64,000 nucleotides of DNA, taken from NCBI RefSeq assembly GCF_945859685.1, contig NC_079147.1, positions 15,789,289 through 15,853,288 on the forward strand. The letters are read 5' to 3'. A model generated the notes under the pieces. That model searched no databases, was not told the origin of the DNA, and worked only from the letters and a program-made list of their open reading frames with translations. A program made the position numbers and the translations under genes. The DNA comes from Eupeodes corollae (lineage: Eukaryota > Arthropoda > Insecta > Diptera > Syrphidae). Shown here one piece after another: positions 12,291 to 25,260 of this stretch; the first letter of the stretch is position 1, and each line of letters opens with the position of its first letter.

Positions 12291-12599
12291 TACGTAATAA
12301 CTTAGAGCATCACTCACAAGCATTATATCATGAATATTTCTTCTTGATTTAAAAGACATCTTGGTTTGTAATCTGAAATAGAAGTCCACTTCACCGTTAA
12401 ATCAGATCGCGTTTAAAAAACACGGATTCCAAATACAGATCTCAGAAAAGATATTATATAGGCGCAAAATTGTGGTAATATCTCATAATCAGCGGAATCA
12501 ACACAATTTCGTTTTATTAATCATACAACTAAGTTCGCCCTTGCATTTACATAATCCATGTGACTTAAGGGATATAAATTATTACAGTTTAACACCTAA

Positions 12600-12964
12600 A
12601 TCTTAACTATTTCTTCACAAGATAATACATTGGAGTCAATGCGTTTAGTCAAAGCTAATTTGTTATCACTGGAGTTATATAATTTATAAAAATATTAAAG
12701 AGAAGCGGACCCAAATGGCTTCCTTGAGGAACACCTGAGCTGTATTGTATAGATCTCGAAAAAGTGATATTTATTATAAGTTTAAGAGGTCTTCTCATTA
12801 AACAAGATGAGAACCGATCAAGGAGAGTAGAATGGAAACCATAAAGTTTTTAATTTGTATATTAAAGTGGAATGAACCACCGAATCAAAAGCTTGACTGA
12901 AATTAGAATTTATCGTATCTACTTGGTTCTTACCTCTAAGCGAATTTAACACATAATTTGAGAA
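12600..12964 (-). mobile_element. LINE-D fragment (jockey-type RT core)
   Basis: The complement of about 12675-12740 reads SGVPQGSHLGPLLFNIFINY, a diagnostic reverse transcriptase block. The following downstream sequence resembles the same region at 470-700. No start, stop or poly(A) tail is identifiable, so this is an old fragment in intron 1. Confidence 0.65.
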
Positions 12965-13609
12965 AAAAAATTGAACTGAAATAGAAATACACAAACGATA
13001 GCATATGGACTTAGCAACATTTTTAACAAAACAGAGTGCATACTATCAGCTTTAGGTATAGTTTGGAGCTCTAAGGACTGGAGTCCTGAATATATTTAAT
13101 AAAAACTGAGTTTTAATCCTCCTATATCAAGGCGAGAAATTGAGTTGTCCAGGAGCGAACTATTGTTTCTAACAGGTGAATAAACGGATTGAAATACAAG
13201 AGAAAATAGACTAAGAAGTGATGATGATGATGTGCCAGGGTGTCACCAAATGTCATTTACTTTGAGTATCGTGGCGTTATTATGTGAATATATTATATAA
13301 AACCTGTGAAGGAATTTATTAAGAGTAAAAAGCACAGTTTCTTCACATTTTTCTCTAATTAGATAAGTCTAAATTACCATTACTTTGCTTAAATTTGTTA
13401 AAAATTTTACGTTTTATTTTTATTATGTAGATTTATTAATTCCTTCTTGTACCACGGAAGCTTTGGCTGAATATATATTTGGGTATTCTAGTAAATTTAA
13501 TGAATCTGCTAAAACTTTCTTAAATAAAAGACACGAAACTCGAGTACTTTTGTTCAAGGTTCCGATTTGAAAAATTAAGAGTTAAATCAAAAGATATTCA
13601 AGAAAATTA

Positions 13610-15805
13610 TTATTTCTGACCTACCTCTGACCCTAATAAATACAAAATCAGTGTAATACCGCCTCTAGGCACATCACACCATTGTATCGTGTCTGCAAAA
13701 TTCTCATGTCGATCCTATAAGAACCGTTTGGAAATGTGAGAAAGCCAACTGGGACGGTCTCAACGAATTCTTCAGGAACTTTAACTGGTCACTATCCATC
13801 CTCGATAGTGACGTGGATCCCAGTGCAGATATGATTACAGACTTAATTCTTTGCGGAATGAGAAATTTTATCCCGAATAGGGTGCAATCTATCAAACCCA
13901 AAGAGAACTCATGGTTTGATTCGAGCTGTAAAAAGGTTATTAGGTTCAGAGATGTAAGTTTCCGCTTTATAAAGCCAACCCGACTGAGGAAAACCGGAAT
14001 AAGGTAGTAAAAATTTCTGGTCATTGGTAAAAAACGTACGAAACACCACGTCATCCTCAGTTCCAACGCTCGTCCACAATGACACTCCATATGTAAGCTC
14101 GATTGATAAAGCCAATTTGCTTGCAGCACATTTTGCTGTTAATTCGACGCTACCGGATAGTGTCATGAGTCCTCCTGTTATTGAGAGCGTAAATGATTCT
14201 ATGGAACGAACCTCTTTCGCACTCGTGCAGTCGCAAGAGTACTGAAAGACCTTGACATACACAAATCCACTGGCCCGAATAGTATTCCCCCTATTGTTTT
14301 GAAGAGGTGTTCTTCAACGCTGGCAAAACCACTGAGTAAACTTTTCCACCTATCCTATTCTACAGGTCTCTTCCCGAGTGGATAGAAAATTGCATTCGTC
14401 CAGCCTGTCCCTAAAAAAGGCGAATCCTCCTCCCCCTTAAACTATCGTTCAATTGCATTTACGTACCTTCTTTCCAAGGTCATGGAAACGCTGATTAATT
14501 ATCAGCTCAAGAAATATCTCGAAGAAGGGAAGTTTCTTAATGACCGACAGTATGGTTTTCGTAGCAATAGGTCCACTGGTGATCTCATGGTTCATCTCAC
14601 CGAACAGTGGAACAAATTTTTACATCGTTTTGGAGAAAGTAAGATTATTGCACTTGATATTTCAAAGGCATTTGATAAAGTCTAGTATCTTGCACTTTTA
14701 TCGAAAAAGCGGGCATTTGGTATTGATGAATCTCTTCATCGTTTGATTAGAAATTACCTTTCTAACCCTTCAATACAAGTTGTATTAGATGGTTTCAAGT
14801 CTGAAATTCATGGCTCCGTTTTGTCTCCGACTCTCTTCCTTATATTCATAAACGATCTTTTGCCTGTCACTTCTAATCCATTTAACTGTTTCGCCGACGA
14901 CAGTACTCTCAGCATTTAATATTCGTTTGCAGATTCACATCCTTGTCTTTCGGATGTGGAAATTCAACGGCAGCTTATAATAAGCTCATTAAATTCTGAT
15001 CTTGGCAGCATTGTCCAATGTGGAATCAAAAACCGCTTCGAAAACTCAATGCTGTCTCCTGTCGTTAAAGCGTAACGCACCCCGATGCCACTATCTATGA
15101 GTAGCACTTGCATCCAGGAAACCAATCAACTATCAGTACTTGGTATGTGTATTACAAATCACTTTTTATGGAATGATCACATATTCGATATCGCCAAAAA
15201 TGATGCCAGGTGTCTAGAATTTCTCCGACACCGACAAGAAATTTTGCATCCCTTCTGATCTGGCTGTAATCTACAAAGCTTTTTTCCGTCCCAAGCTTGA
15301 ATATAATTCCCATATTTGGGCAGGTGCCTCCAAAACAAGTTTAAATCTCTTGGATAGAATTCAAAAAAGGGCTTTAAAAATGATAGGCGACAGAACTATA
15401 ATCGAAACATTTACATCGCTAGAACACAGTCGCAATGTTTCGTTGTTTTATAGATATTTTTACAAACAATGTTCTGTCGAATTAGCCAGTTGCATTCCAC
15501 CCCTTAATCTATTCAGCCGTAATAATCGCACTTCTAATAATTTTCATCAGTTTACGCTTGAGCTCGATTTCGGTCGTACTGTCAAGTATAGAGATTCTTT
15601 CTTAAACCGCACATCGAGAATGTGGAATGCTTTGGCCAACTCTGTTCTTCTCTCCCATTTTGATGCTCAGAACTTTAAGACCAATGTGCATCGGTATCTC
15701 CTCTTAAATCCTTCCCTATTTTCCTAACGCTCGCACTGTGTTTAAATATAAACATATAAAGGGTAATAATAATCCCTTGAGTGCTTGTGAATTAAAAAAA
15801 AAAAA
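13610..15805 (+). mobile_element. LINE-B copy 2, longest copy, RT region plus 3' end
   Basis: The copy starts in the linker after the endonuclease (SIKPKENSWFDSSCKK at about 13885). It continues through the RT: HKSTGPNSIPPIVLKRC, PVPKKGESSSPLNYRSIAF, YGFRSNRSTGDLMVHLTEQ, LDISKAFDKV, SVLSPTLFLIFINDLL and FADDSTL (14890). The C-terminal region (15350-15727) precedes a poly(A)-like tail near 15795. In-frame stops and small shifts interrupt it at about 14246, 14384, 14684 and later. There is no RNase H. The jockey/CR1-like placement is by motif only. Confidence 0.88.
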
Positions 15806-15859
15806 TTACATTGAAGTTCGCCTTTGAAAATTTAAAGGCCCAAAATTTCAGACGATTAA

Positions 15860-16420
15860 GTAAAATATTAAAGTCACTTTTACCAATTTACTAAGCTTAA
15901 AAGATGATCAGCTTAATTTTAAACGATTTTAATATCTTACTATCCCTTTAAATTCTAATTTAAAAAAATAAAATAAATTAGGTGGCAGAACAGTCCTTTG
16001 AGAACTAGGGCCTAGTGTCTTACAACTATCAACCATTCCTGTGTGCGAGTACTGTTGTCAGGGATGGATGGGAGCTACAGTTTAAAGCCGGAACGGCTAA
16101 TTTGAGAAAGCGCTTTTCATGACAAGAATTGCTCTTGGAGAATTTGTCAATTCCTCCTAAGAGGCAGTACTCGTGAAAAATAACTTTAGATGCCAAAGGC
16201 AGGGATCGAGCCCAAGACCTTTGGCATGACAGTCCAACGCACTAACCATCATGACATGGGTATTACTTTAAGCGTATTTTCATTGTTTATTTTCACGAAG
16301 TGTCACTTTTAAGACATCCAAACATGTCTCGTTTTTTAATAAAAAGCAATTAGAAGGAAAGGTTTAAAATGTTGGAGGAAAATTGCTAACTTGTAAATTT
16401 TTAAACCCTTTACAATTAGT
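15860..16420 (-). repeat. dispersed repeat X, copy 2, split by a SINE
   Basis: Positions 15860-15965 and 16263-16420 read on the minus strand match 8090-8450. Shared blocks include ATGTCTTAAAAGTGACA, AATACGCTTAAA and AATTTACAAGTTAGCAA. The interruption coincides with the SINE at 15966-16262, so copy 1 serves as the empty site. Confidence 0.55.
15966..16262 (-). mobile_element. tRNA-derived SINE, copy 1
   Basis: On the minus strand a tRNA-like head (GGCATGATGGTTAGTGCGTT as in the other copies, then B-box-like GGGCTCGATCCCTGCC near 16200-16218) is followed by the shared body (GCCGTTCCGGC, CCATCCCTGACAACAGTACT). It ends in a T/A-rich tail. It lies inside repeat X copy 2. The 3' end (15978-16013) resembles the LINE-A 3' end. 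Confidence 0.8.
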
Positions 16421-16477
16421 TTTTTTTCAAATTTTGCACCAAAAAAACTAGAACACCGCTTTATTTTAGAAGCAATT

Positions 16478-16702
16478 ATGGAGCATTGGCAAAGACCTTC
16501 TCTTGTACGTCCCCTCAAAGAAAAAATGTTAAAGTTGTTAAATCACAAGATCTCGGGCGCCAATTGGGATCACATAATTAAGCATAAACTTATCCAGTGT
16601 ACCTTTCTTGAAAAATTGAAGTTTAGCCGGTGTTTTCGTTGTGGCACGAAATCCAAAAGTTATTTGGTCTTACAACCTGAGACTGCAAAATACACTGCAT
16701 AA
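16478..16702 (+). other. open frame of 74 codons, unrecognised
   Basis: The frame beginning MEHWQRPSLVRPLKEK has no family I recognise and no adjacent splice or promoter signal. It contains CFRCG but no repeated zinc-binding spacing. It is probably a chance frame or transposon debris beside repeat X, and is listed only so that the stretch is described. Confidence 0.15.
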
Positions 16703-18269
16703 TATGCGAATTACGACCTTACATTATACTTCCACGTCATTCTATTCAAATATGCCGTTTAAAGAATTCTGAAAAAAACGAGTAAATTCTCATTAGTTAT
16801 GAGTCTTTTTTTTGAGTTTATATGAAATTTTGAGAATAGTGGTTAAAAATACCTAATTTTTGATCCCGATTTCGAATCCAAACTTTAATATTTAACAATG
16901 TTTGCTCAACTGTTAAACATTAATTTTATATTTTTCAATTTATTTCAAAAATGGATACAATAGAATTGTGTAGACAAAACTTTTTTCTGTTGAAAAACGG
17001 TTTAGCAAAGATGGTTTAGCGTTTACTTAAGTTTTTTTTTATATGAAATATTATAAATATTTCAACCGAATATTGAAGAAAGGGATAATAGATTTGGAAA
17101 CCCATCACGGATTTTATTGAAAAAGCTAGTTCGTAAATATACGTGATACGGTGATAAGTTAATTTTAAAGTTATATTTGCATAAAGGCCATCAAAACCCA
17201 GTGCAAAACTGCGATCTTATTGCCAGGAAGAAAATCTTGCCGTTTTATTATATTTGACATTTTTGTAGTGATTTTTTTCAATTTCAATACGTTTTAAAAA
17301 AAAAAAAATTAGAATTTTATTAGGTACACACAAATAGCAGTTTTTTTGCCTTACTTTTAATGTCGCTAATCTTTCTGTTAAAGTCTTTCGGTTCAATCAC
17401 AAAACCAAGTCAACAATATTATTTTTAAATAAATATTTTAATGGTTAACTATTAAACTTTTAAATAAAATGCTTACATTAATAATATCTACTAGAAGCAC
17501 TGATTGCGATATTTTTCCGTTTTTGGCAACTGAGCTTAAAAAACACAAATTGTCTGCCAAGTTTGTTTGTTTGCTAATCAATATATTGATAAATTACTAA
17601 CTAAGATGAAGTCTATCAAACATCATTATCAAAATATAAACAAGTTTAATTGTTGGGTAAGCGTGTTAACATCTAACCTTGATTAAATTGTTTTTAATTT
17701 TTATTTTTATTTAATAATTATTTTTTTATATACCTAACATTTTTTATTGTTTTATAATAAAAATGCCCTTAAGGGACCTCTTCCTTATCATACAAAAGCT
17801 CATCCGACAAAAACAAAACTTAACTTTGAATAAATTCCCAGATGCACTTATCTTATCAAAGATTTTTTATAGTTTGTAACTTGGGGGTAGTCCCGAACTT
17901 ATATTACATACTTTATCAATATGCGATTTATAAACGTCAATAACAACAATAAAAACTATGCGAAATTGCATAAATTAACTACATCTGGTTGCTATCAGTT
18001 GCTATAAACTCTGTTGATGAATAATAATTTAAGTGGTGAGCAAAGTACTTAAATATACCTTTGTTTTTATATACAAAGAATATACTTAACTTATACGAGG
18101 TGATAACTACTGTTGTTTTTAAGTTTTGTTAATAGTTTTGATAAGGATAGGTGTATACTTAGATTTTGATTTAAAAGTTATAAAAGTAAAGTTGGCAGTT
18201 TTTAATCACTTTGGCTTTGAAACTATGTAAAAAAAAATAAATCATGTATAGTGGTTATTAATGCCTTTT

Positions 18270-18362
18270 TTTAATTTCGATCAGTGTATTAATGGAATGG
18301 TCAAAATGTATGTGGTACCACAATGGACCAACAACTGGCTTAAGCCATTTAAACCAAACCTT
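18270..18362 (+). mobile_element. possible 3' end remnant of LINE-C
   Basis: The phrase ATGTGGTACCACAATGGACC followed by GGCTTAAG corresponds to the 3' ends of the LINE-C copies at 40305-40350 and 42880-42935. There is no coding part, so this is a short decayed fragment. Confidence 0.35.
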
Positions 18363-18396
18363 ACACTGATAGGATGATATTATCTATTATTTAACT

Positions 18397-20295
18397 TACT
18401 TACTTAAAGTAGAGCTACAGCCATGTGTGAACTAGGGCCTTAACCAACAAACTTCTCCATCTCGGTCCCTGGTAAGATGTCTAAAGTTGCTCATTCCAAG
18501 TTGGGTGAGATGACTTTTATACTGCTCGTCATCTAAGACTTTCTGGGAACAAGCATCCAACCTAGCCATTTCAAATGTTGCACGTTTATCCTTCTGGATA
18601 AGTTTACGTCACTGTACAGCCCGTACAGCTTGTCGTTGAAACTTCTCCTCCACTCAGCTTTTATGCATACAAGACCGTAGATCATGCGAAGAACTTTTCT
18701 ATCGAAAGAGACCATCCGCTTTCATCCGCTTTTGTCATAGTCTATACTCCTTCACCGTAGGCAGGGCAGAGTTGTTGAAGGTATTATATAACGAATCTTT
18801 GGTTGCTTTCCAACTCAATAGCTTTCTTAGCCCAAAGAATCAGCGGTAAGCAAAAGCTATTCTTCATTTGTGCGTTTCTGCGTTTATAGCGGAGCCTAGG
18901 TAGACGAAGTCCTTAACTACCTCAATGTTACGTCTGTCGATGGTGACGTTTTGACCGAGACGTCGGTGTTGTAAGTACCATCTGTTATGATGATGGCAGT
19001 GTGTACTTTGTTTTGCCCTCAATAACCGTTTAACCCATTTTTGTCGCCTCTGGCTTAATACTCACAAAAGCTCCATTGACATCACGCTGAGTTCTTCCCA
19101 TAGTGTCAAAGTCGTCAGCATAAGCTACTAATTGGACAGACTTTTGAAAGATTGACCTCTAGTGTTGACGTGAGAGCTTTGCACTATTCTTTCAAGTACG
19201 ATGTTTGAAAATCGCATGACAGCACATCACCTCGTCTAAATCATTTTTTGACATCGAAAGGTTCTGTTAAGTTGCTTCCAACTTTTATTGAGCAGTGTGA
19301 ATTCTCCATGGTCATCCAGAACAAACGGACGAGTTTGGCAGGGATGCCAAAACTAGAAATGGCTATATAGAGTTCGTCCATGTAGATGCTGTCATATGAG
19401 GCCTTGAAATCGATGAAAAGATGGTGGGTGTCGATTCGGAGTTCTTGGGTTTTTTCCAGGGTCTGCCGTAATGTGAATATTTGATCGACTGTGGACTTTC
19501 CTGGTCTAAAACTACACTGTTAAGGACGATGGTCTTTATACGTTCACATATTACGGCAGAGAAGATTTTATAGGCGATGTTAAGTAGACTGATTCCTCTA
19601 TAGTTGATGCAGCTTAGAGGATCTCCTTTTTTTAGAATCGGACAAACAATACTGTGGTTCCATTCATCAGGCATGCTTTCTTCCGGCCATATCTTACAGA
19701 TAAGTTGGTGCATGCTCCTAACCAACTTAGCTTCAGGTTCTTTAAAGAGATCGGCATTCAAGCTTTATTAGACTTCAACTTAGATATGGCAATCTTTACT
19801 TCGTCTAAGTCGGGAGGACGGGATTGTCGGCTTTCGTCGTCTATGTTGAATGGATCATCCTGCCTTGCAGCGGAATTCGGTTCGTTGTTGCCGTTGTGCA
19901 GTCTGCAGAAGTGGTTTTCCATATCGTCATTGACTTCGATTCCACTATGATGTTTTCACTTTCGTGTTTGCAACATTCGGTTAGATGTTAGCTCCTCGGA
20001 AAGTTCGGACATCCATGATGCTGGAAGTGTGTCTGGCGTCGATCGCAATATGGTCAATCTGGTTGACAGTAGATTGATCTGGAGATCTCCAAGTTCTCGT
20101 GTAAAACGGCAACGACAGTAAAATCTATGAGCCTGAATCCACTGTCGGAAGTGTTGTGGTTCAGGCTCTTTTTCCCAATTATTCCACCAAAGATATCTTC
20201 CCTTCCTAGCTTGGCATTAAAATCGCTCAGGACAGTTTTAATATCGTAGCTAGGACACTGCATGAAAAAAAATTCCATTGAATAACAATGATAGC
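18397..20295 (-). mobile_element. LINE-A copy 2, endonuclease and RT remnants
   Basis: From high to low coordinates the minus strand gives APE-type endonuclease pieces (about 20278-20130: VLSDFNAKLGREDIFG and DSGFRLIDF). These are followed by the RT start (19761-19480: CPILKKGDPLSCINYRGISL), degraded RT down to about 19040, and the C-terminal region (18715-18533: FDRKVLRMIYG, LKWLG). It ends in a (TAAG)n tail, seen as CTTA units at 18395-18409. It is longer at the 5' end than copy 1 but more broken, with several frameshifts. Confidence 0.85.
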
Positions 20296-20310
20296 TACAA
20301 CAAGCCCTTT

Positions 20311-20580
20311 ATAAATTAAATAAATTAGGTGGCTCAACAGCCCGTAAAAAACCAGGGCCTAGTGACTTACAACTCTCTACGATTCTTGTGTGCGAGTAAT
20401 GTTATCAGAAATTGAGGGGACCTACAGTTTATATGCCTTATCCGAACGGCTAATTTGAGAAAACACTTTATCATGACAAAAATTACTCTTGAATAAAACT
20501 TTAGGTGGCACAGGCAGGGGTCAAACCCAAGACCTCTCGAATGACAGTCCAATGCACTAACCATCATACCACGGGTACTG
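20311..20580 (-). mobile_element. tRNA-derived SINE, copy 2
   Basis: The minus strand begins CAGTACCCGTGGTATGATGG and carries the B-box-like GGTTTGACCCC and the same body and 3' end as the other copies. It lies directly beside the 5' edge of LINE-A copy 2. It is slightly shorter than the full copy at 31986. Confidence 0.8.
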
Positions 20581-20661
20581 GCAAGCCCTTAAGTATTGCA
20601 TTTTTTGACAGCTACACATAAATTCTCTATACCTACTCTTTAAAGTAATTCATAATACAAG

Positions 20662-23543
20662 CCCTAGTAGCACAGAATTCGATTTATAACAAAAATTTGT
20701 TATTTTTGAGTTATATAGGAGTAATCTGCAACATGTATGGTTATAAAACTGTTTTGATCTTGTAAATCGAAAAATATGTGTAACTTTTTGATTTAACACG
20801 TTTTTAAACTATTATATTTCAGTTAAAGTTGTTAGTAAAAATATACCAGTTGTTGCTTACTTATTATTAAAAAGTTAGTTAGTCGAAGGTTGTGAAAAAG
20901 TTCTACCTGTATTTCTAAGCTTCTGTTTTAATATTTCCGGGCGTAAACGTTGTTACATCTGAAATAAAACATACTCTGGAAACTGTTTTATAACAATATT
21001 ATAATATATTATTTTTTGTTGTTACAATGAATTAATATTATGTTTAAAACAAATTGCGGCCTTTAAATATTATTTTCAATAAGTTCAGTCAACGATATTA
21101 TGACCACTTTATAATAAATTAATAACATTACATTTTATTAAAACTCAACTCTTTTTATAAGTGAGGAAATAATTGACATGTTTTGTTTTAACATAAACAT
21201 TGATGTTTAGTTATTGTTTTAGATTTGAATTTGATATATTGATAATTTCAACTCACGAAAAAATACTTGTTCACAGTAATATTTTTAAAACATCAATACA
21301 TCAAACTAATCGAGTGTCAATTATTTTGTTTCTGTTGTACAAGTTACACAAATATTTTTATAGTGAAGGTAAAACTTAATCAAGTATGAATGATATAAAC
21401 GTCATTTGGATATTTATTATTTATTTATTGATAAGTGTTTTTTTACACTCCCGTGATACGTTATGTTCCAACAACGTTACAATTACGTTATTGTTTTTCG
21501 TTATGTTGTAATACTGTTGATGACATGTGTTATGGAAAAGGTCTTGTTTAATAATCTCATTTACAATAAGGAAACAGTTCTAAAACATTTTAAAAACCAA
21601 ACATTAAAGCAGGTAATTTTTGTTCTTAGGGTATTGTATTTAGATTTTTGCAATGTTCAAAATATACATTTTGTAAAATGCCTAATAGAAATATTTAAGA
21701 CGCCATTACTTAAAATGCGTGCAGTTTAGTAGAGTTGCCGCTGACAAATTAAAAATCGCATGTGGATTTTTTTTGTTGTACTAACTTTGGTATTGAAATA
21801 TGACATTTGAACGGTTGAAAGGTAAAGAAAAAAGTGTGTTTTGGTGCAAACTGTCTATTTTGTTATAATTTGAGCGCTATTGCTGTGAAGAGTGGAAAAA
21901 TTAACCCATTAATGGTCACAGTTAAACTAAGCATTGTTTTAGAAAATGTTTTTATTTATTTATCAGGGAGGGTAAAAAATTGTGTTTTCAAATTGCCACA
22001 CCCAGTTTTGGATATGGCAAAAGCTTACAATTTTATTTTATAAATGAAAATTTTTCTAAATCATTCATTATTTATCACATTTATGTAATAAACTGTAATA
22101 TGAAATTTATTGCATCTAATTATTATTAGGTATAATTAAAAAAAACTGTACACGTCACTTTAAATTGTGTTCTGATAAGAAATTTCAATGAAAAATTATG
22201 AAAACACCACAGATTATAGCAAACATTTTGTATTGTATATACTCGTATGTTTGCTGCACTTTCAACTGCTTAAAACTGGGTTAAAAATTGCATGTAGATT
22301 TTCTTCATGTGCAATTTTTTGCTGCACCAACTTTGGTAATGAAATGTCACATTTTCCTACACAAAATTATATTTATATAAATACCAAAATAATTCTTCGG
22401 CAACTCTGTTCGCTTTAAAAGCATGATTATTTTGCTTTTTACTTTTTTATTTAGTTACAACCATATCGAAGCAACAAAAAAAGTTTGCTTAAAAAACAAT
22501 GCGATAAAAAATAATTACAAATTATTATATCTATGTTATATTCATATTGCAAACATTTTTTAATTCAGTTCTATAACTGATAAGTTATAAATGAAGCAAC
22601 AAAGTTATTTCTATGTTTTCTGTAACATGCACCATTTTGAATGGTATATTTTTTTATTTTAATAATTTAGTTATTTGGATGAAATATAGAAATTTGTTTT
22701 CGAAGCTATTCTATACCCTAATATACAGGGTATGAGCCAAAAACGTAATGTTTTGAGATTTTGTACGCAAGTCTATTATTTTTTCATGATTTAACTCTTG
22801 TGCAGAAAACAAAATATAATACAATTTATAAATTATTCTCCTATTTTTTTGTATTTGGGTGGCGCATAAGTTTTTCCGAGGTAGAATACCCATATTTTAG
22901 ATAAAAATGATATTTGTTTGTGATTTTGATTTCAAAAACAACTAAAAACAGTAAAATTAAGTACTACAAAAGTAAAAGGTTAATTTAAGAATTCTATCTG
23001 CCTGAAACATTTTTTCAAACATCATTATAAATACAAATAATAAGATTTCAATAATAAAACTTAATTAAAACATTCAAAATATTTTGGGAAACAAATTTTT
23101 AGTATTAAATACAACGCCAACATAAACATGAACTGACAGTTAGTTTCTAGAACATAAATTAAATTCTACAATAACTTAAGAATTGTTTCAATAATGTAAA
23201 TGACACAAACAAGACCAGTATATAAGCTTACAAAAACATTTATATAACTTATGCTTGAGTTTGCATGACATAAGTAGAACACATTACCTTAGTTATAATT
23301 CAGTTTTAATAGTATTGTAAATGACATCATTTAATTAAAAATACAAAGCAAAAACTGAAATATAACATATAAAAACCTTAATGCAACCGAAATAAAATCA
23401 ACTTGTTTTAACTCAAGTGGGTTTTCGCGGCTAATTCGGTTACAACATTGTCGTACAAACTCTATGTAAAACACATTCGCAATAACTTGGCTGTTATATT
23501 GTAGTTATATAAATCAAAATAAAAGCCATTTGTGCTACTAGGG
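20662..23543. other. AT-rich 2.9-kb block with matching inverted ends (candidate element)
   Basis: CCCTAGTAGCACA at 20662-20674 recurs in perfect inverted form at 23531-23543. It is followed on both sides by a GATTTATA-type phrase (with a small gap). Inside, a phrase of about 65 bp (near 21748-21812) repeats at about 22280-22352 (GCATGT(G/A)GATTTT, CAACTTTGGTA). No transposase was recognised and no target duplication is obvious. A 13-bp match can arise by chance in 64 kb, so this is tentative. Open frames within it look random. Confidence 0.25.
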
Positions 23544-24515
23544 AGGTAACACAAGAACCAGAATAAGTTCCTTTCTAATTGTTTTTTTTCAACCAAACTT
23601 TGCCCTACTTGTTTTGTTTTCTATTTCAGTCATATTGGATCTTTTCAAAATAAGAAAGAAAACATCAACAAAAAATAAAAATCAAGGATCACTTTGTTTA
23701 CTTCTATCCGTTTATTATCAATAAATTGTTTTCCCATTGTACTTAGGCGCCTCCCAATTGAGGTCAATGAAGCAAGTCTACCATCAAATACACCCCCCTG
23801 TGAGAGATATTGAAAGACATGAGTCTTTCCTTTTTACACTTTGCCTTCAATCCCCAGACATCAGTAAACAACAAAATACAAATTTATAAAATATGTATAA
23901 ATGTCCAAAGGAAAAGGAGATAATTAATTAAATTTGATTGACGACACCACACGGTGTGTATAACACCTTATCTTCTTACATATAAGCTAAAATTTATTTA
24001 TATAAAGTTTTGCTCAAAAATAACTTCTTCATCGGCGTAAATTTCAATCAAAACAAACGCATCGTTTGCGGTTCTCGCTCTTTACGCGAGTGTGTTATGG
24101 CCGGGTTCGAATTTGTTTATTTTGTTGAGTCTTCAATAATTCCGAATGACAGTCTCGTTGTCTGCGAAGAATATTGTTTTCTTTTCGTTATGATTACATA
24201 TCAATTTGTTATTGTTAATTAAAGTAATGATTAATTTAATACAACTCAAAAACGAAATAACAAGCAGTCTAAAAGCTGATGAATAAGAAGAGGCTAAATT
24301 TGCAAAACAAATCATTATGATCAATGCTGGAAAATTAAATACGACTGATTCTTTTATTTTTGCACAGAACCTCATAAACTATGAAATTTAAAAGAGTGGT
24401 TGAGGATGATAATCTGTCAAGTTTATAAACTAACCAAAGATATACACAAGTCCAAATGATAACGAATTTTCTATGATGTGCCAAAAGTTGTGACATTTTT
24501 GGAAATTTGTTAAGA
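23544..24515. other. intronic DNA, nothing recognised
   Basis: No supported exon or repeat boundary. The frames at 24010-24222 and 24133-24375 overlap on opposite strands and match no family I know. Confidence 0.5.
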
Positions 24516-24519
24516 AAAA

Positions 24520-25260
24520 CGTACGCTGCACTGCTGTTGTTGCAAATTCGATAGATAAAGCCAACTTGTAAATCGACGCCTTTAAAATATCATATATGAC
24601 TGCTTATGAACTTGAGCGCTAAACGAATGTATGGGGTTAATCTTTTTTAACTCACGTTGCAGTACGTTGTACTGTCATACCTGAGGTCTTGGATTCAATC
24701 CCTACCTGAGCCTTCTAAAGTTTTTTTTCAACGTTCAAATTGAACAATTCTTTCAGAGCCGTTTGGATTCGAAATAAAATCGTAGGTACTATCCATCCCT
24801 GAAATTCTTCGCACACGGGAACGGTAGAAAGCTCTATGTTGAGGTTCCCTTCGAGTTGTTATTTATTTATTAAAATAAAAATACTGGTTTAAGAAGTATC
24901 ACTGCTATTATTGTTTTGAAGAGGCATTCTTTTACGTTTGCAAGCCCACCGCGTAAGCATTTCCATGTACCTCAGAATTTTTCCCTACGAAATCCCTTCT
25001 TTAAATGTCCCGATAATGCTGAATATCTTGCAGAACGCCAACAGGCTATATTTTATAGAAAAAGGCTTTAAGAACTTAATGGTTTACATTATTGTGGAGA
25101 AAGCAAAATTTTTGCATTTTGTATTTCAGAAGTGTTCGATAGATTTTTGCATCAAATTGTGTCATCGAAAATGCGTGCATTTAGCTTCGATAAATTTGTT
25201 CTTCATTGGTTCAAAATAACCTTTCCGGCCACCCAAGCTCGTTAAATAATGCAACAACCT
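24520..25260 (+). mobile_element. LINE-B copy 3, heavily decayed, with a SINE inside
   Basis: About 24540-24600 (GATAGATAAAGCCAACTTG) and 24905-25200 (TGTTTTGAAGAGGCATTCTT, AGCCCACCGCGTAAGCATTT) line up with 14095-14340 and 14290-14680 of LINE-B copy 2. The interruption at 24640-24872 is a SINE. Coding capacity is lost. Confidence 0.55.
24640..24872 (+). mobile_element. tRNA-derived SINE, copy 3, degraded
   Basis: The tRNA-like part keeps TTGTACTGTCATACCTGAGG and the B-box-like GGATTCAATCCCTACCTGAG. The body keeps GAGCCGTTTGGATTCG, CCATCCCTGA and CGCACACGGGAACGGT. It ends in TTATTTATTTATT. It is older than the other copies. Confidence 0.65.

Noticed and set aside
20054..20278. possible host endonuclease/phosphatase gene
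   Set aside because: The SDFNAKLGRE and RLIDF blocks are the APE endonuclease of LINE-A, and the RT of the same element follows in order.
24010..24375. two overlapping frames on opposite strands
   Set aside because: Mutually overlapping, AT-rich, with no family similarity and no splice or promoter context.
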